The notes beneath the pieces are model-generated. The model was not told where the DNA came from and ran no database searches. It saw nothing but the letters and a program-made list of their open reading frames with translations. DNA of 59,157 nt, taken from an uncultured Victivallales bacterium. Lineage in GTDB: Bacteria > Verrucomicrobiota > Lentisphaeria > Victivallales > UBA1829. The stretch covers positions 1 through 59,157 of the forward strand of contig CALXRI010000017.1 of assembly GCA_944390795.1 (NCBI GenBank), written 5' to 3'. The translations under genes and the position numbers were made by a program. This document shows positions 1 through 7,022 of the stretch, one piece after another (the first letter of the stretch is position 1; every line of letters begins with the position of its first letter).

Positions 1-26
1 TACCTCCATTGTTTTTGCGTGAAGAT

Positions 27-55
27 AATATAGCACAAGGAGCTATTAAAATCAA
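27..55 (-). promoter_or_regulatory. Leftward promoter, proximal
   Basis: Read on the minus strand, TTGATT and TATATT are separated by 17 bases. Transcription would leave the window to the left. The first bases of the window read AATGGAGGTA on the minus strand, which contains a GGAGG ribosome binding site, so the target gene should start just outside position 1. Seen by eye only. Confidence 0.5.
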
Positions 56-76
56 TTTATTAGTTGATAAGCTCTT

Positions 77-104
77 AGTATAATCCGCATTATCCCACTT
101 TCAA
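77..104 (-). promoter_or_regulatory. Leftward promoter, distal
   Basis: Minus-strand TTGAAA, 16 bases, TATACT. It lies upstream of the proximal leftward promoter and would serve the same gene off the left edge. The bases from about 105 to 260 hold no gene I can support; the short minus-strand ORF at 90-299 overlaps this promoter and matches nothing I recognise. Confidence 0.45.
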
Positions 105-264
105 GCGGACATCATTTTTTTTTTGGAATTTTCCAAATAATGCCTTTTTAAGCGGGCAGAGAGGATCGGAACAGCCCCCGCGCATTCCCGCACCCGTCAG
201 GGAGAGGGCCATTTTGCAAGAGCGGCAGGCAATCTTTTTGTTAGAAAAAAGTTTATTTTTCATC

Positions 265-293
265 TTGAAAATACAAGATATACCACTTATATT
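265..293 (+). promoter_or_regulatory. nrdGD promoter
   Basis: TTGAAA (265-270), 17 bases, TATATT (288-293). The predicted transcript start near 300 gives a leader of about 70 bases before nrdG. A 6-bp inverted repeat, ATCTTG-N6-CAAGAT (262-279), overlaps the -35 element. Confidence 0.6.
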
Positions 294-317
294 CATCACC
301 TCTACAATATATGGTGT
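271..317 (+). promoter_or_regulatory. NrdR box pair
   Basis: The 16-mer at 302-317 (CTACAATATATGGTGT) matches the known NrdR-box form ACACAATATATTGTGT at 13 of 16 positions by my count. A weaker copy, good mainly in its left half, sits at 271-286, exactly 31 bp upstream. NrdR boxes are known to occur as pairs with about three helical turns between them. Box 1 lies in the promoter spacer and box 2 over the transcript start, as expected for repression by NrdR. The nrdR gene is not in this window. Confidence 0.6.
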
Positions 318-372
318 TTCAAGGGCTGATGCGGCAGTTTCCGGCGCCGCATTTCTTCAGGATGGGGGAATC

Positions 373-1068
373 ATGGGAAAACTTCATTTCGGACTTCAGA
401 AATTAACTTTGCTCGATTTTCCAGGCAAGGTGGCTTGCACCGTGTTCACGTTCGGATGCAACTTCCGTTGTCCCTTTTGCCACAATGCTCCGCTGGTGCG
501 CCGCGACGGCGAGGCTGGCGCATGGGATGAGGAAGCTGTTCTGGCGTTTCTGGAGCGGCGGCGCGGAATTCTGGACGGCGTCTGCGTATCCGGCGGAGAA
601 CCTCTGCTGCATCCCGAACTTCCGGACTTTCTGCGGAAAGTGCATGATGCCGGATTCGCGGTCAAGCTGGACACCAACGGTTCGTTTCCGGAGCGTCTGC
701 GCGAAGTTGTGGAGTCGCATTATGTGGATTACGTCGCGCTGGACATTAAAAACGCGCCGGAGAAATACGGGGAGACCACTGCGGAGGAGGGAATGCTCGA
801 TGCGGTGCGCAAAAGCGTCGCCTATCTGAAACAGGGAAAGATTCCGTATGAATTCCGGACCACCGTGGTCCGGCAGTTTCACGATGCCATGGATTTTGAG
901 GCGATCGGCGCCTGGATTCAGGGAGTGCCGCGTTATTTTCTGCAGGGATTCGTTGATTCCGGGCATCTTCTGGGGAAGGGATGCAGCGCGCTTTCCGGAG
1001 ATGAAATGGCGCAGTGTCTCGCGGCTGTGAGGCGTTTTGTCCCGAACGCGGGAATCCGCGGGGCGTAG
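373..1068 (+). CDS. nrdG: Anaerobic ribonucleotide reductase-activating radical SAM protein
   Basis: Radical SAM enzyme that installs the glycyl radical on the class III ribonucleotide reductase NrdD. The protein has 231 residues. The radical SAM cluster motif is Cys29-x3-Cys33-x2-Cys36 (CNFRCPFC), followed by the glycine-rich SAM-binding stretch VSGGEPLL. The reading frame stays open upstream to 214, but I chose the ATG at 373 because GGGGGA lies just before it and the homology begins there (LTLLDFPGKVACTVFTFGC). nrdD follows after 48 bp, so the two are probably one transcript under the NrdR-box promoter. The activase-first order is the reverse of the common nrdD-nrdG order. Short pyruvate formate-lyase-type activases look similar; the adjacent nrdD decides the assignment. 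Confidence 0.9.
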   Translation: MGKLHFGLQKLTLLDFPGKVACTVFTFGCNFRCPFCHNAPLVRRDGEAGAWDEEAVLAFLERRRGILDGVCVSGGEPLLHPELPDFLRKVHDAGFAVKLDTNGSFPERLREVVESHYVDYVALDIKNAPEKYGETTAEEGMLDAVRKSVAYLKQGKIPYEFRTTVVRQFHDAMDFEAIGAWIQGVPRYFLQGFVDSGHLLGKGCSALSGDEMAQCLAAVRRFVPNAGIRGA

Positions 1069-1116
1069 CAGAAGAACGGCAATTTCAATTTTAACATATG
1101 GAAAGAAAGGAACAAC

Positions 1117-3474
1117 ATGTATCAGGTCCAGAAACGTGACGGGAAAAACGTCGATTTCAATCTGCAGAAGATTTCCGACGCGATCCGGATGGCTTTTGAA
1201 GCTCAGGAAAAACAGTATCATCCGTCGGTCATCGATTTTCTCGCGCTGAAGGTAACGGCCGATTTCGAACCGAAAATCAGGGAAAGTCTGATTTCCGTCG
1301 AGGACATTCAGGACAGTGTGGAATCCGTTCTGGTGCAGGCCGGCTATGCCGATGTCGCGAAAGCCTATATTCTCTACCGGCGCCAGCGGGAGAAACTTCG
1401 TTCCATTTCCTCAACCGCGCTGGACTACAAGAGTACGGTCGACAGCTATCTCAAGATCAGCGACTGGCGCGTCAAGGAGAATTCCACCGTCACCTATTCC
1501 GTCGGCGGACTGATCCTCTCCAATTCCGGCGCCATCACTGCGAACTACTGGCTCTCCGAGGTTTACGACGACGAAATCGCCAATGCCCACCGGAATGCCG
1601 ACATCCATCTGCACGACCTCTCCATGCTGACCGGCTACTGCGCCGGCTGGTCCCTCCGGCAGCTGATCCAGGAGGGGCTCGGCGGCGTTCCCGGCAAGAT
1701 CACCAGCGCTCCGGCGCGGCACCTTGCGACGCTCTGCAACCAGATGGTCAATTTCCTCGGCATCATGCAGAACGAATGGGCGGGCGCGCAGGCCTTCTCC
1801 TCCTTCGACACCTATCTCGCCCCCTTCGTCAAGGCGGACAACCTCTCCTACGACCAGGTCAAGAAGTGCATCGAATCCTTCATTTTCGGCGTCAACACGC
1901 CCTCCCGCTGGGGAACCCAGGCGCCCTTCTCCAACATCACGCTGGACTGGGAGGTCCCCAACGACCTCGCCGAACTGAACGCGATCGTCGGCGGAAAGGA
2001 GATGCCCTTCAAATACAAGGACTGCAAGAAAGAGATGGACATGATCAACAAGGCGTTCATCGAAACGATGATCGAGGGCGACGCCAACGGACGCGGATTC
2101 CAGTATCCGATCCCGACCTATTCCATCACGCGCGATTTCGACTGGTCCGACCGCGAGAACAACCGCCTTCTTTTCGAAATGGCCTCGAAATACGGCACTC
2201 CCTATTTCTCCAATTACATCAACAGCGACATGGAGCCGAGCGACATCCGCAGCATGTGCTGCCGTCTGCGGCTCGACCTGCGCGAACTCCGCAAGAAATC
2301 CGGCGGATTCTTCGGCAGCGGCGAAAGCACCGGCTCCATCGGCGTCGTGACGATCAACATGCCGCGCATCGCCTATCTCGCGGAGAACAGGGAGAATTTC
2401 TTCAAGCGCCTCGACCATATGATGGACATTTCGGCGCGCTCGCTCAACATCAAGCGGAGAATCATCACCAAACTCCTGAACGAAGGCCTGTATCCTTACA
2501 CCAAACGCTACCTCGGCAAGTTCGACAACCACTTCTCCACCATCGGGCTGGTCGGCATGAACGAGGTCGGGCTCAACGCAAAGTGGCTGCGCGCGGACAT
2601 GACCGACAAACGGACACAGGAGTTCACAAAAGAGGTTCTCAACCACATGCGCGAGCGTCTCTCCGACTATCAGGAGAAATACGGCGATCTCTACAACCTG
2701 GAGGCGACGCCGGCGGAATCCACCAGCTACCGTCTCGCCAAGCATGACAGGAAGCGTTTTCCGGACATCATCACGGCGTCGGAAAACAGCGAAACGCCCT
2801 ACTACACCAACAGCTCGCACCTGCCCGTCGGCTATACCGACGACATCTTCAGCGCGCTTGACATTCAGGACGATCTTCAGGTCCTGTACACATCCGGCAC
2901 CGTCTTTCACGCGTTCCTCGGCGAGAAGCTCCCCGACTGGAAGAGCGCCGCCAGCCTGGTGAGGAAGATCGCGACCAACTACCGGCTGCCCTACTACACG
3001 CTCTCTCCGACCTATTCGGTCTGCAAGCAGCACGGCTATCTTCCGGGGGAAAAGCTCGAATGCCCGCACTGCGGACAGCGCACCGAGGTCTACAGCCGCA
3101 TCACCGGCTATTACCGGCCCGTCCAGAACTGGAACGACGGCAAGCTTCAGGAATACAGACAGCGCAAGGTCTACAGCGCGAAGAACATCGCGCGGCAATG
3201 CGCCGATGCGCCCGCCGAAACGAAAACGGAGGCGAAGAAAGAGGAGGAACACTTCATCCTCTTCGCCACAAAAACCTGCCCGAACTGCAAGACCGCCAAA
3301 GCGTTTCTGGATCAGGCCGGAATCACTTATGACGTGGTGTTCGCGGACGACGATCTGGAGACCGCCGAACGCTTCGGGATCCGGCAGGCGCCGACGCTGG
3401 TCGTCAGTAAAGACGGGAAATCCGAACGGATCATCAACGTTTCCAATATCCGGAAATACATTGACGCGGTCTGA
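1117..3474 (+). CDS. nrdD: Class III (anaerobic) ribonucleoside-triphosphate reductase with C-terminal glutaredoxin-like domain
   Basis: Reduces ribonucleoside triphosphates to deoxyribonucleotides without oxygen, using a glycyl radical. Order along the 785 residues: an N-terminal ATP-cone regulatory domain (about 1-95), the ten-stranded catalytic barrel with the SMCCRLRLD motif (Cys381/Cys382), a zinc-site pair (Cys649, Cys652 in CPHCG), and the glycyl radical motif RITGYY with Gly664. Residues about 712-785 form an extra thioredoxin/glutaredoxin-like domain carrying CPNC (Cys721, Cys724) and a cis-proline-like APT. This tail probably supplies or relays electrons; that role is an inference. 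The start at 1117 follows AAAGGA at a good distance. The neighbouring upstream gene is its activase. Confidence 0.95.
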   Translation: MYQVQKRDGKNVDFNLQKISDAIRMAFEAQEKQYHPSVIDFLALKVTADFEPKIRESLISVEDIQDSVESVLVQAGYADVAKAYILYRRQREKLRSISSTALDYKSTVDSYLKISDWRVKENSTVTYSVGGLILSNSGAITANYWLSEVYDDEIANAHRNADIHLHDLSMLTGYCAGWSLRQLIQEGLGGVPGKITSAPARHLATLCNQMVNFLGIMQNEWAGAQAFSSFDTYLAPFVKADNLSYDQVKKCIESFIFGVNTPSRWGTQAPFSNITLDWEVPNDLAELNAIVGGKEMPFKYKDCKKEMDMINKAFIETMIEGDANGRGFQYPIPTYSITRDFDWSDRENNRLLFEMASKYGTPYFSNYINSDMEPSDIRSMCCRLRLDLRELRKKSGGFFGSGESTGSIGVVTINMPRIAYLAENRENFFKRLDHMMDISARSLNIKRRIITKLLNEGLYPYTKRYLGKFDNHFSTIGLVGMNEVGLNAKWLRADMTDKRTQEFTKEVLNHMRERLSDYQEKYGDLYNLEATPAESTSYRLAKHDRKRFPDIITASENSETPYYTNSSHLPVGYTDDIFSALDIQDDLQVLYTSGTVFHAFLGEKLPDWKSAASLVRKIATNYRLPYYTLSPTYSVCKQHGYLPGEKLECPHCGQRTEVYSRITGYYRPVQNWNDGKLQEYRQRKVYSAKNIARQCADAPAETKTEAKKEEEHFILFATKTCPNCKTAKAFLDQAGITYDVVFADDDLETAERFGIRQAPTLVVSKDGKSERIINVSNIRKYIDAV

Positions 3475-3848
3475 AGAGGAATTTCCTCCATGCTGACGGA
3501 AGGCTGAATTTGCAACTGGCGGAAACGGTTGCCGCTGCTGTTCCGCCGGTGCCGTCAGCATTGTCTTCCCGGCCAGTCCGAGCGGAATTCCGGAGGGACA
3601 CTCCGGAGATTGAAAGCATGTCCATCGTTTTTTTTCGATCCCGGCTGTTCCGGACTTTGTAACTCAGATACCGGATTTTCTGCCGGAAAGTGCGGCTGAT
3701 CCGCCTTCCGCTTTCGGGAAGATCGCGCGGAAACGCCTTCTTTTCAGTCATTCCAGGCAGTTCTGTACACCGGATCCGTCCAGAAAGAAATCATCAGATT
3801 TACTGCCTGGCACCCTTTCTTTTTTCTGATGCAAAGCAGGAATGACGC
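3475..3848. other. Gene-free region with nested inverted repeats after nrdD
   Basis: No convincing gene. A 10-bp inverted repeat (3490-3499 with 3552-3561) encloses a 7-bp repeat, GGCGGAA/TTCCGCC (3518-3524 with 3541-3547), starting 16 bp after the nrdD stop. A second hairpin, TCCGGAG-GGACA-CTCCGGA (3589-3607), is followed 20 bases later by eight T (3628-3635). These may form a structured 3' end or loose terminator for nrdGD; neither is a textbook intrinsic terminator because the T-run is not adjacent. Confidence 0.45.
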
Positions 3849-5945
3849 TCAATGTCCGGCGGCTTTTCCCATTACTGCAATTCCCAGATTGCGGATATTG
3901 TCCCAGCATCGTTTTCCACACCAGTTCAGAGCGATATTGTTCCGGCGGTCGAGCTCACCGGCATTGACACACTGAAGGTTAAACCCGATGATTTTTCCGT
4001 CGTACAGCCTTTCCTTCATGGGGAACCTGATTTCGAGGATGTATCCCTCGGAAGTTCTGGAATATGCGCATTGAAGCGCATTGGGATCAAAACACTGGAA
4101 ATCGCGGAATTTCCCTTCAATGCCGTCCCGATCGAAAACTATCCTCGGAGGCGAGGACGGTGCGATAACCGCCCGGATTGCTGAAGAGTGATACTTTGTC
4201 GCAAAAATGCTTTTTTCAGGGGCAAAATCGAAATACAGTTCCACGGAATCGCCTGTGTATATCGGCTTGCCGGAGGGGGCCGGACGCAGCATATTGTCTT
4301 TCACGGTGACGGCAAAGCATGAAGAATCCGCTGTCCAGCCTCCATGAAGATTTGCGGAAAATTTCGGATGTTCCATGGAAATAATCGGAGAGCCATATTC
4401 CCCGGGACTGATTTTTCCGTCGACGGAAACCGGTTTGCGGAGCTCCGGAAAGACAACCGTCGGCTTTGTGCTGACAAGCGGATTCTTTTCACTCACGGAG
4501 ATGGTCGCACTGTTCCCGTCTGCGAAAACAAGCGGGGATGCGGCTGTTTGAATTTTCAACGGTGCAATTGAACCAAACCGCATCACGGATTCTCCCTGAA
4601 AAGCGCCGGATGTTTTCACCTTGAATGACCGGGGAGAAAGGCTCTGGTCCGTCAGATTGCGCAATCCGAGAAGCACTGCCGGTTTTCCGGACGGCAGATT
4701 CCCGAAGCCGGTACGCAGTTCATACTGCACGGTTCCGGTGATTTTTGCCTGGGAAAAAATATCGGCGACCTCTGCGGGTGAAGATTCCGAGACGAAATAA
4801 CATGGAGTGGATGCAAGGAGGCATGAATCGTTCTGAATGCGGACTTCGTTGCCCATGACATCGTAAAGGGACGCTTTCGCGCGCTTTTTCGGCAGGACAA
4901 GCACCGCTGATCCTTTGTTTTCAAGATTGAAATTCCAGTAAGCCGCAACAGTTTTCTTCCCCTTCTGGAAAATGAGAACCCAGGTATCGGCGCCGAGAAC
5001 GATTTTCCGATAGAAGCTGCTTCCGTCCAGAAAGCGCGCGAATGCCGCATGCGCCGGAATTCCCGGCCGCGGCGTCATGTCGTTGTTGACCAAATTCAAG
5101 CAGTGGTAGGGGAGGTTGAGGAAAAAGAGGAAATAAAAGTGTCTCTTTATTCCTAAACTCATCCGGATGATTCCCCAGCGGACCATTCGCCCGAGTGCAA
5201 CTTCCGGAGTATACCAGTCATACTCTGCTTCCAGCGGGCATTTCATCCACGGGGCTGTCGAGTTGAATATAGTGCCGCTTTCCGTATCCCATATTGGTTT
5301 TCCTCCATACTCGGAATAGAATTTCCGGATTTGAGCTTGAAGCATTTCGGGACGTGTTCCCCATCTGCCGCAGAGATGCACTTCCGGGGCTTCCCTGGCA
5401 ATGCGGGTGAGGCTGTACCCATGTCCCTGCAGATATGGATGGATATCCAGTGCATCAATATACTTTGCGAGCCCTTTTTTGAGCAGCCTGGTGATGAATG
5501 TCTGATCCGGGCCGTCTGGAAATGGAAGATTGTTGGCAGGGTAACCGGGACCCATTACAATCGTCTCCGGGGCTCTTTTCTTTACCGCGGGGTAAATTTC
5601 CCTGATCAGGTCATAATATTCGTCCGGACCGTATCCGCCGGTTTCGCTGAGCAGTGTGAACGCATTCACACGGTTTCTGAAATATCCTGCGAAGTCCGCC
5701 GCGAAGCGGGCGGCGTCTTCCGGTTTTGCCGTATATCTGACATTCGCGCTTCCCTGAAGAGGTTTTCCGGAACTGCTCCATTCAGGATAGTCCCGGTAGG
5801 AAAGCAGGTCCACATGAATGTTGAATCCCTTTTGACGGACCTGATTGACCACATTGTCCCATTTTGCAAAATCCGCCTGTCCTCTGGTTGCTTCCATGTT
5901 GTTCCAGTTGCCCGGAGGCATGAGTCGGAACCATGTGAATCCCAT
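3849..5945 (-). CDS. 5'-truncated glycosidase-like protein (TIM barrel plus CBM9-like C-terminus)
   Basis: Resembles secreted GH39/cellulase-superfamily barrels. Homology appears to begin abruptly near 5977 at KHVQFLQVCRNMGFTWFRLM, a first-strand motif, with no signal peptide or upstream part. Candidate acid/base Glu lies in LLSETGG and candidate nucleophile in PIWDTESGT. The last 180 residues (RKPVSVDGKISPGEYG onward) resemble family 9 carbohydrate-binding modules. Upstream of about 5978 the frame runs inside the isomerase gene, so its own 5' end seems lost. The ATG at 5945 is the first in-frame methionine within the homology, with no good ribosome site; the frame is open to 6053. It may be a decayed gene. 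The exact GH family is uncertain. Confidence 0.6.
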   Translation of the reverse strand: MGFTWFRLMPPGNWNNMEATRGQADFAKWDNVVNQVRQKGFNIHVDLLSYRDYPEWSSSGKPLQGSANVRYTAKPEDAARFAADFAGYFRNRVNAFTLLSETGGYGPDEYYDLIREIYPAVKKRAPETIVMGPGYPANNLPFPDGPDQTFITRLLKKGLAKYIDALDIHPYLQGHGYSLTRIAREAPEVHLCGRWGTRPEMLQAQIRKFYSEYGGKPIWDTESGTIFNSTAPWMKCPLEAEYDWYTPEVALGRMVRWGIIRMSLGIKRHFYFLFFLNLPYHCLNLVNNDMTPRPGIPAHAAFARFLDGSSFYRKIVLGADTWVLIFQKGKKTVAAYWNFNLENKGSAVLVLPKKRAKASLYDVMGNEVRIQNDSCLLASTPCYFVSESSPAEVADIFSQAKITGTVQYELRTGFGNLPSGKPAVLLGLRNLTDQSLSPRSFKVKTSGAFQGESVMRFGSIAPLKIQTAASPLVFADGNSATISVSEKNPLVSTKPTVVFPELRKPVSVDGKISPGEYGSPIISMEHPKFSANLHGGWTADSSCFAVTVKDNMLRPAPSGKPIYTGDSVELYFDFAPEKSIFATKYHSSAIRAVIAPSSPPRIVFDRDGIEGKFRDFQCFDPNALQCAYSRTSEGYILEIRFPMKERLYDGKIIGFNLQCVNAGELDRRNNIALNWCGKRCWDNIRNLGIAVMGKAAGH

Positions 5946-6822
5946 ATTTCTGCATACTTGCAGAAACTGCACATGTTTTCTCCTTTTTTTCTGCAACAGT
6001 TTTCCTCCAGACATCTTCCAGACAGGCCCGTCCCCAGACCAGTTCCCGATCAAGAGCCATTCCGCGAAGCTGCGGAATGGTTCGTTTTGCTTTGACTCCG
6101 TTTCCCGTCATTTCCATCATCAGGGGGCCGCCATAGCCGACTTCCCGGAGCGCGTCCAGAACGGAGAACCAGTCGATTCCTCCGAGTCCCGGAGCCTGAT
6201 GATCGTCGTTTTCTCCGAAATTGTCGTGCAGATGGGTTGTGATGAGGCGCGGCCCGATTCTGCGGATGACGCTGGCAAGATCATCGGTTTCCCCGCAGAA
6301 CGCGTGCCCGGTGTCGAGATTGAAGCCGACGTCCGGACGGTTCAATTCGTCGATCACCCGGATGATGAAGTCGATGTCCCCCCGGAAGGCGCAGTTTTCA
6401 ATCGCGAGACGCACCCTGTATTTTGCAGTAATATCGGCAAGATGCGACAGAATTTCCACAGCGCGCGGAAAATCAAACCGGGGTTCCAGATTCGGCAGAT
6501 GACAGACCATCACCCGGGCGTCAAGCGCATCGGCGATTTTTGCGCAGCGCTCCTGAATCCGGAAGTAGTTCTCGCGTGCGTCCCCCTCGTTCAGATGCTC
6601 CGAATGGACGGACCAGGGCACGATTCCCGCGCGGCGGCAGGATTCCCGGATTGCGGCGGCATCCTCCGCATTCAGCGCCAGGAGATGCGAAAATTCCAGA
6701 TGGCGGAATCCGTAGTCTCGATAATCGGCAATCCGTCTGAGGTAGATTTCCCTGGTATAACCGGGAATGTCGTCCACTTCGGGAGCCACAATGTTGCAGC
6801 CGATGTTGCAGTGAAATCCCAT
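5782..6822 (-). CDS. Sugar phosphate isomerase/epimerase-like TIM-barrel protein with out-of-frame tail
   Basis: AP-endonuclease-2-type TIM barrel (xylose isomerase-like fold) that probably interconverts a sugar or sugar acid. Metal-site motifs seen in order: SVHSEHL, VMVCHLPNLEP, AIENC, NLDTGHA, TTHLHDN and MMEMTG. Homology ends near residue 280, a normal length for the family. The frame then continues to residue 346 by reading the glycosidase-like gene in the wrong frame. The join falls near 5975-5985. The start at 6822 is supported by a perfect consensus promoter about 50 bp upstream. It is divergent from the GntR regulator at 7023, a likely controller. The substrate cannot be told. Confidence 0.8.
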   Translation of the reverse strand: MGFHCNIGCNIVAPEVDDIPGYTREIYLRRIADYRDYGFRHLEFSHLLALNAEDAAAIRESCRRAGIVPWSVHSEHLNEGDARENYFRIQERCAKIADALDARVMVCHLPNLEPRFDFPRAVEILSHLADITAKYRVRLAIENCAFRGDIDFIIRVIDELNRPDVGFNLDTGHAFCGETDDLASVIRRIGPRLITTHLHDNFGENDDHQAPGLGGIDWFSVLDALREVGYGGPLMMEMTGNGVKAKRTIPQLRGMALDRELVWGRACLEDVWRKTVAEKKEKTCAVSASMQKYGIHMVPTHASGQLEQHGSNQRTGGFCKMGQCGQSGPSKGIQHSCGPAFLPGLS

Positions 6823-6868
6823 GATTGCTCCAATGTTGATATATTAATAAATCCAATTTGTAAGATAG

Positions 6869-6896
6869 ATTATAATGAAAATATTGATATTGTCAA
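6869..6896 (-). promoter_or_regulatory. Isomerase promoter
   Basis: Perfect consensus on the minus strand: TTGACA, 16 bases, TATAAT. A small inverted repeat, ATTGA-N5-TCAAT (6883-6897), overlaps the -35 element and is a weak operator candidate for the divergent GntR-type regulator. Confidence 0.75.
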
Positions 6897-6971
6897 TGGA
6901 TGGAAGAAATTATTTTTCTGTTTTATTGGCCTAATCTGATATAAAAAATATGTTTTTTTCAGATTTTCCGC

Positions 6972-7001
6972 TTGCAAAGAATTCCCCGCGCGGAGTATAT
7001 T
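6972..7001 (+). promoter_or_regulatory. Promoter of the GntR/solute-binding fusion gene
   Basis: TTGCAA (6972-6977), 18 bases, TATATT (6996-7001). The transcript would start near 7008, so translation should begin at the ATG at 7023 rather than at the in-frame start upstream. Confidence 0.5.
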
Positions 7002-7022
7002 ACGGAAAAACCGGAGAGTCTT

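Noticed and set aside
90-299. 69-codon leftward frame before nrdG
   Set aside because: It overlaps the nrdG promoter, the NrdR boxes and a leftward promoter, has no ribosome site that I can see, and resembles no family I know.
1411-3561. 716-codon open frame antisense to nrdD
   Set aside because: GC-rich codon bias keeps the opposite strand open; nrdD matches its family over its full length, and the antisense translation shows no recognisable domain.
5666-5974. 102-codon frame with a good AAGGAG site starting at 5974 within the isomerase-glycosidase join
   Set aside because: The translation is the glycosidase-like gene read in a wrong frame; the ribosome site probably is a by-product of the rearrangement. 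It is mentioned only as a marker of that event.
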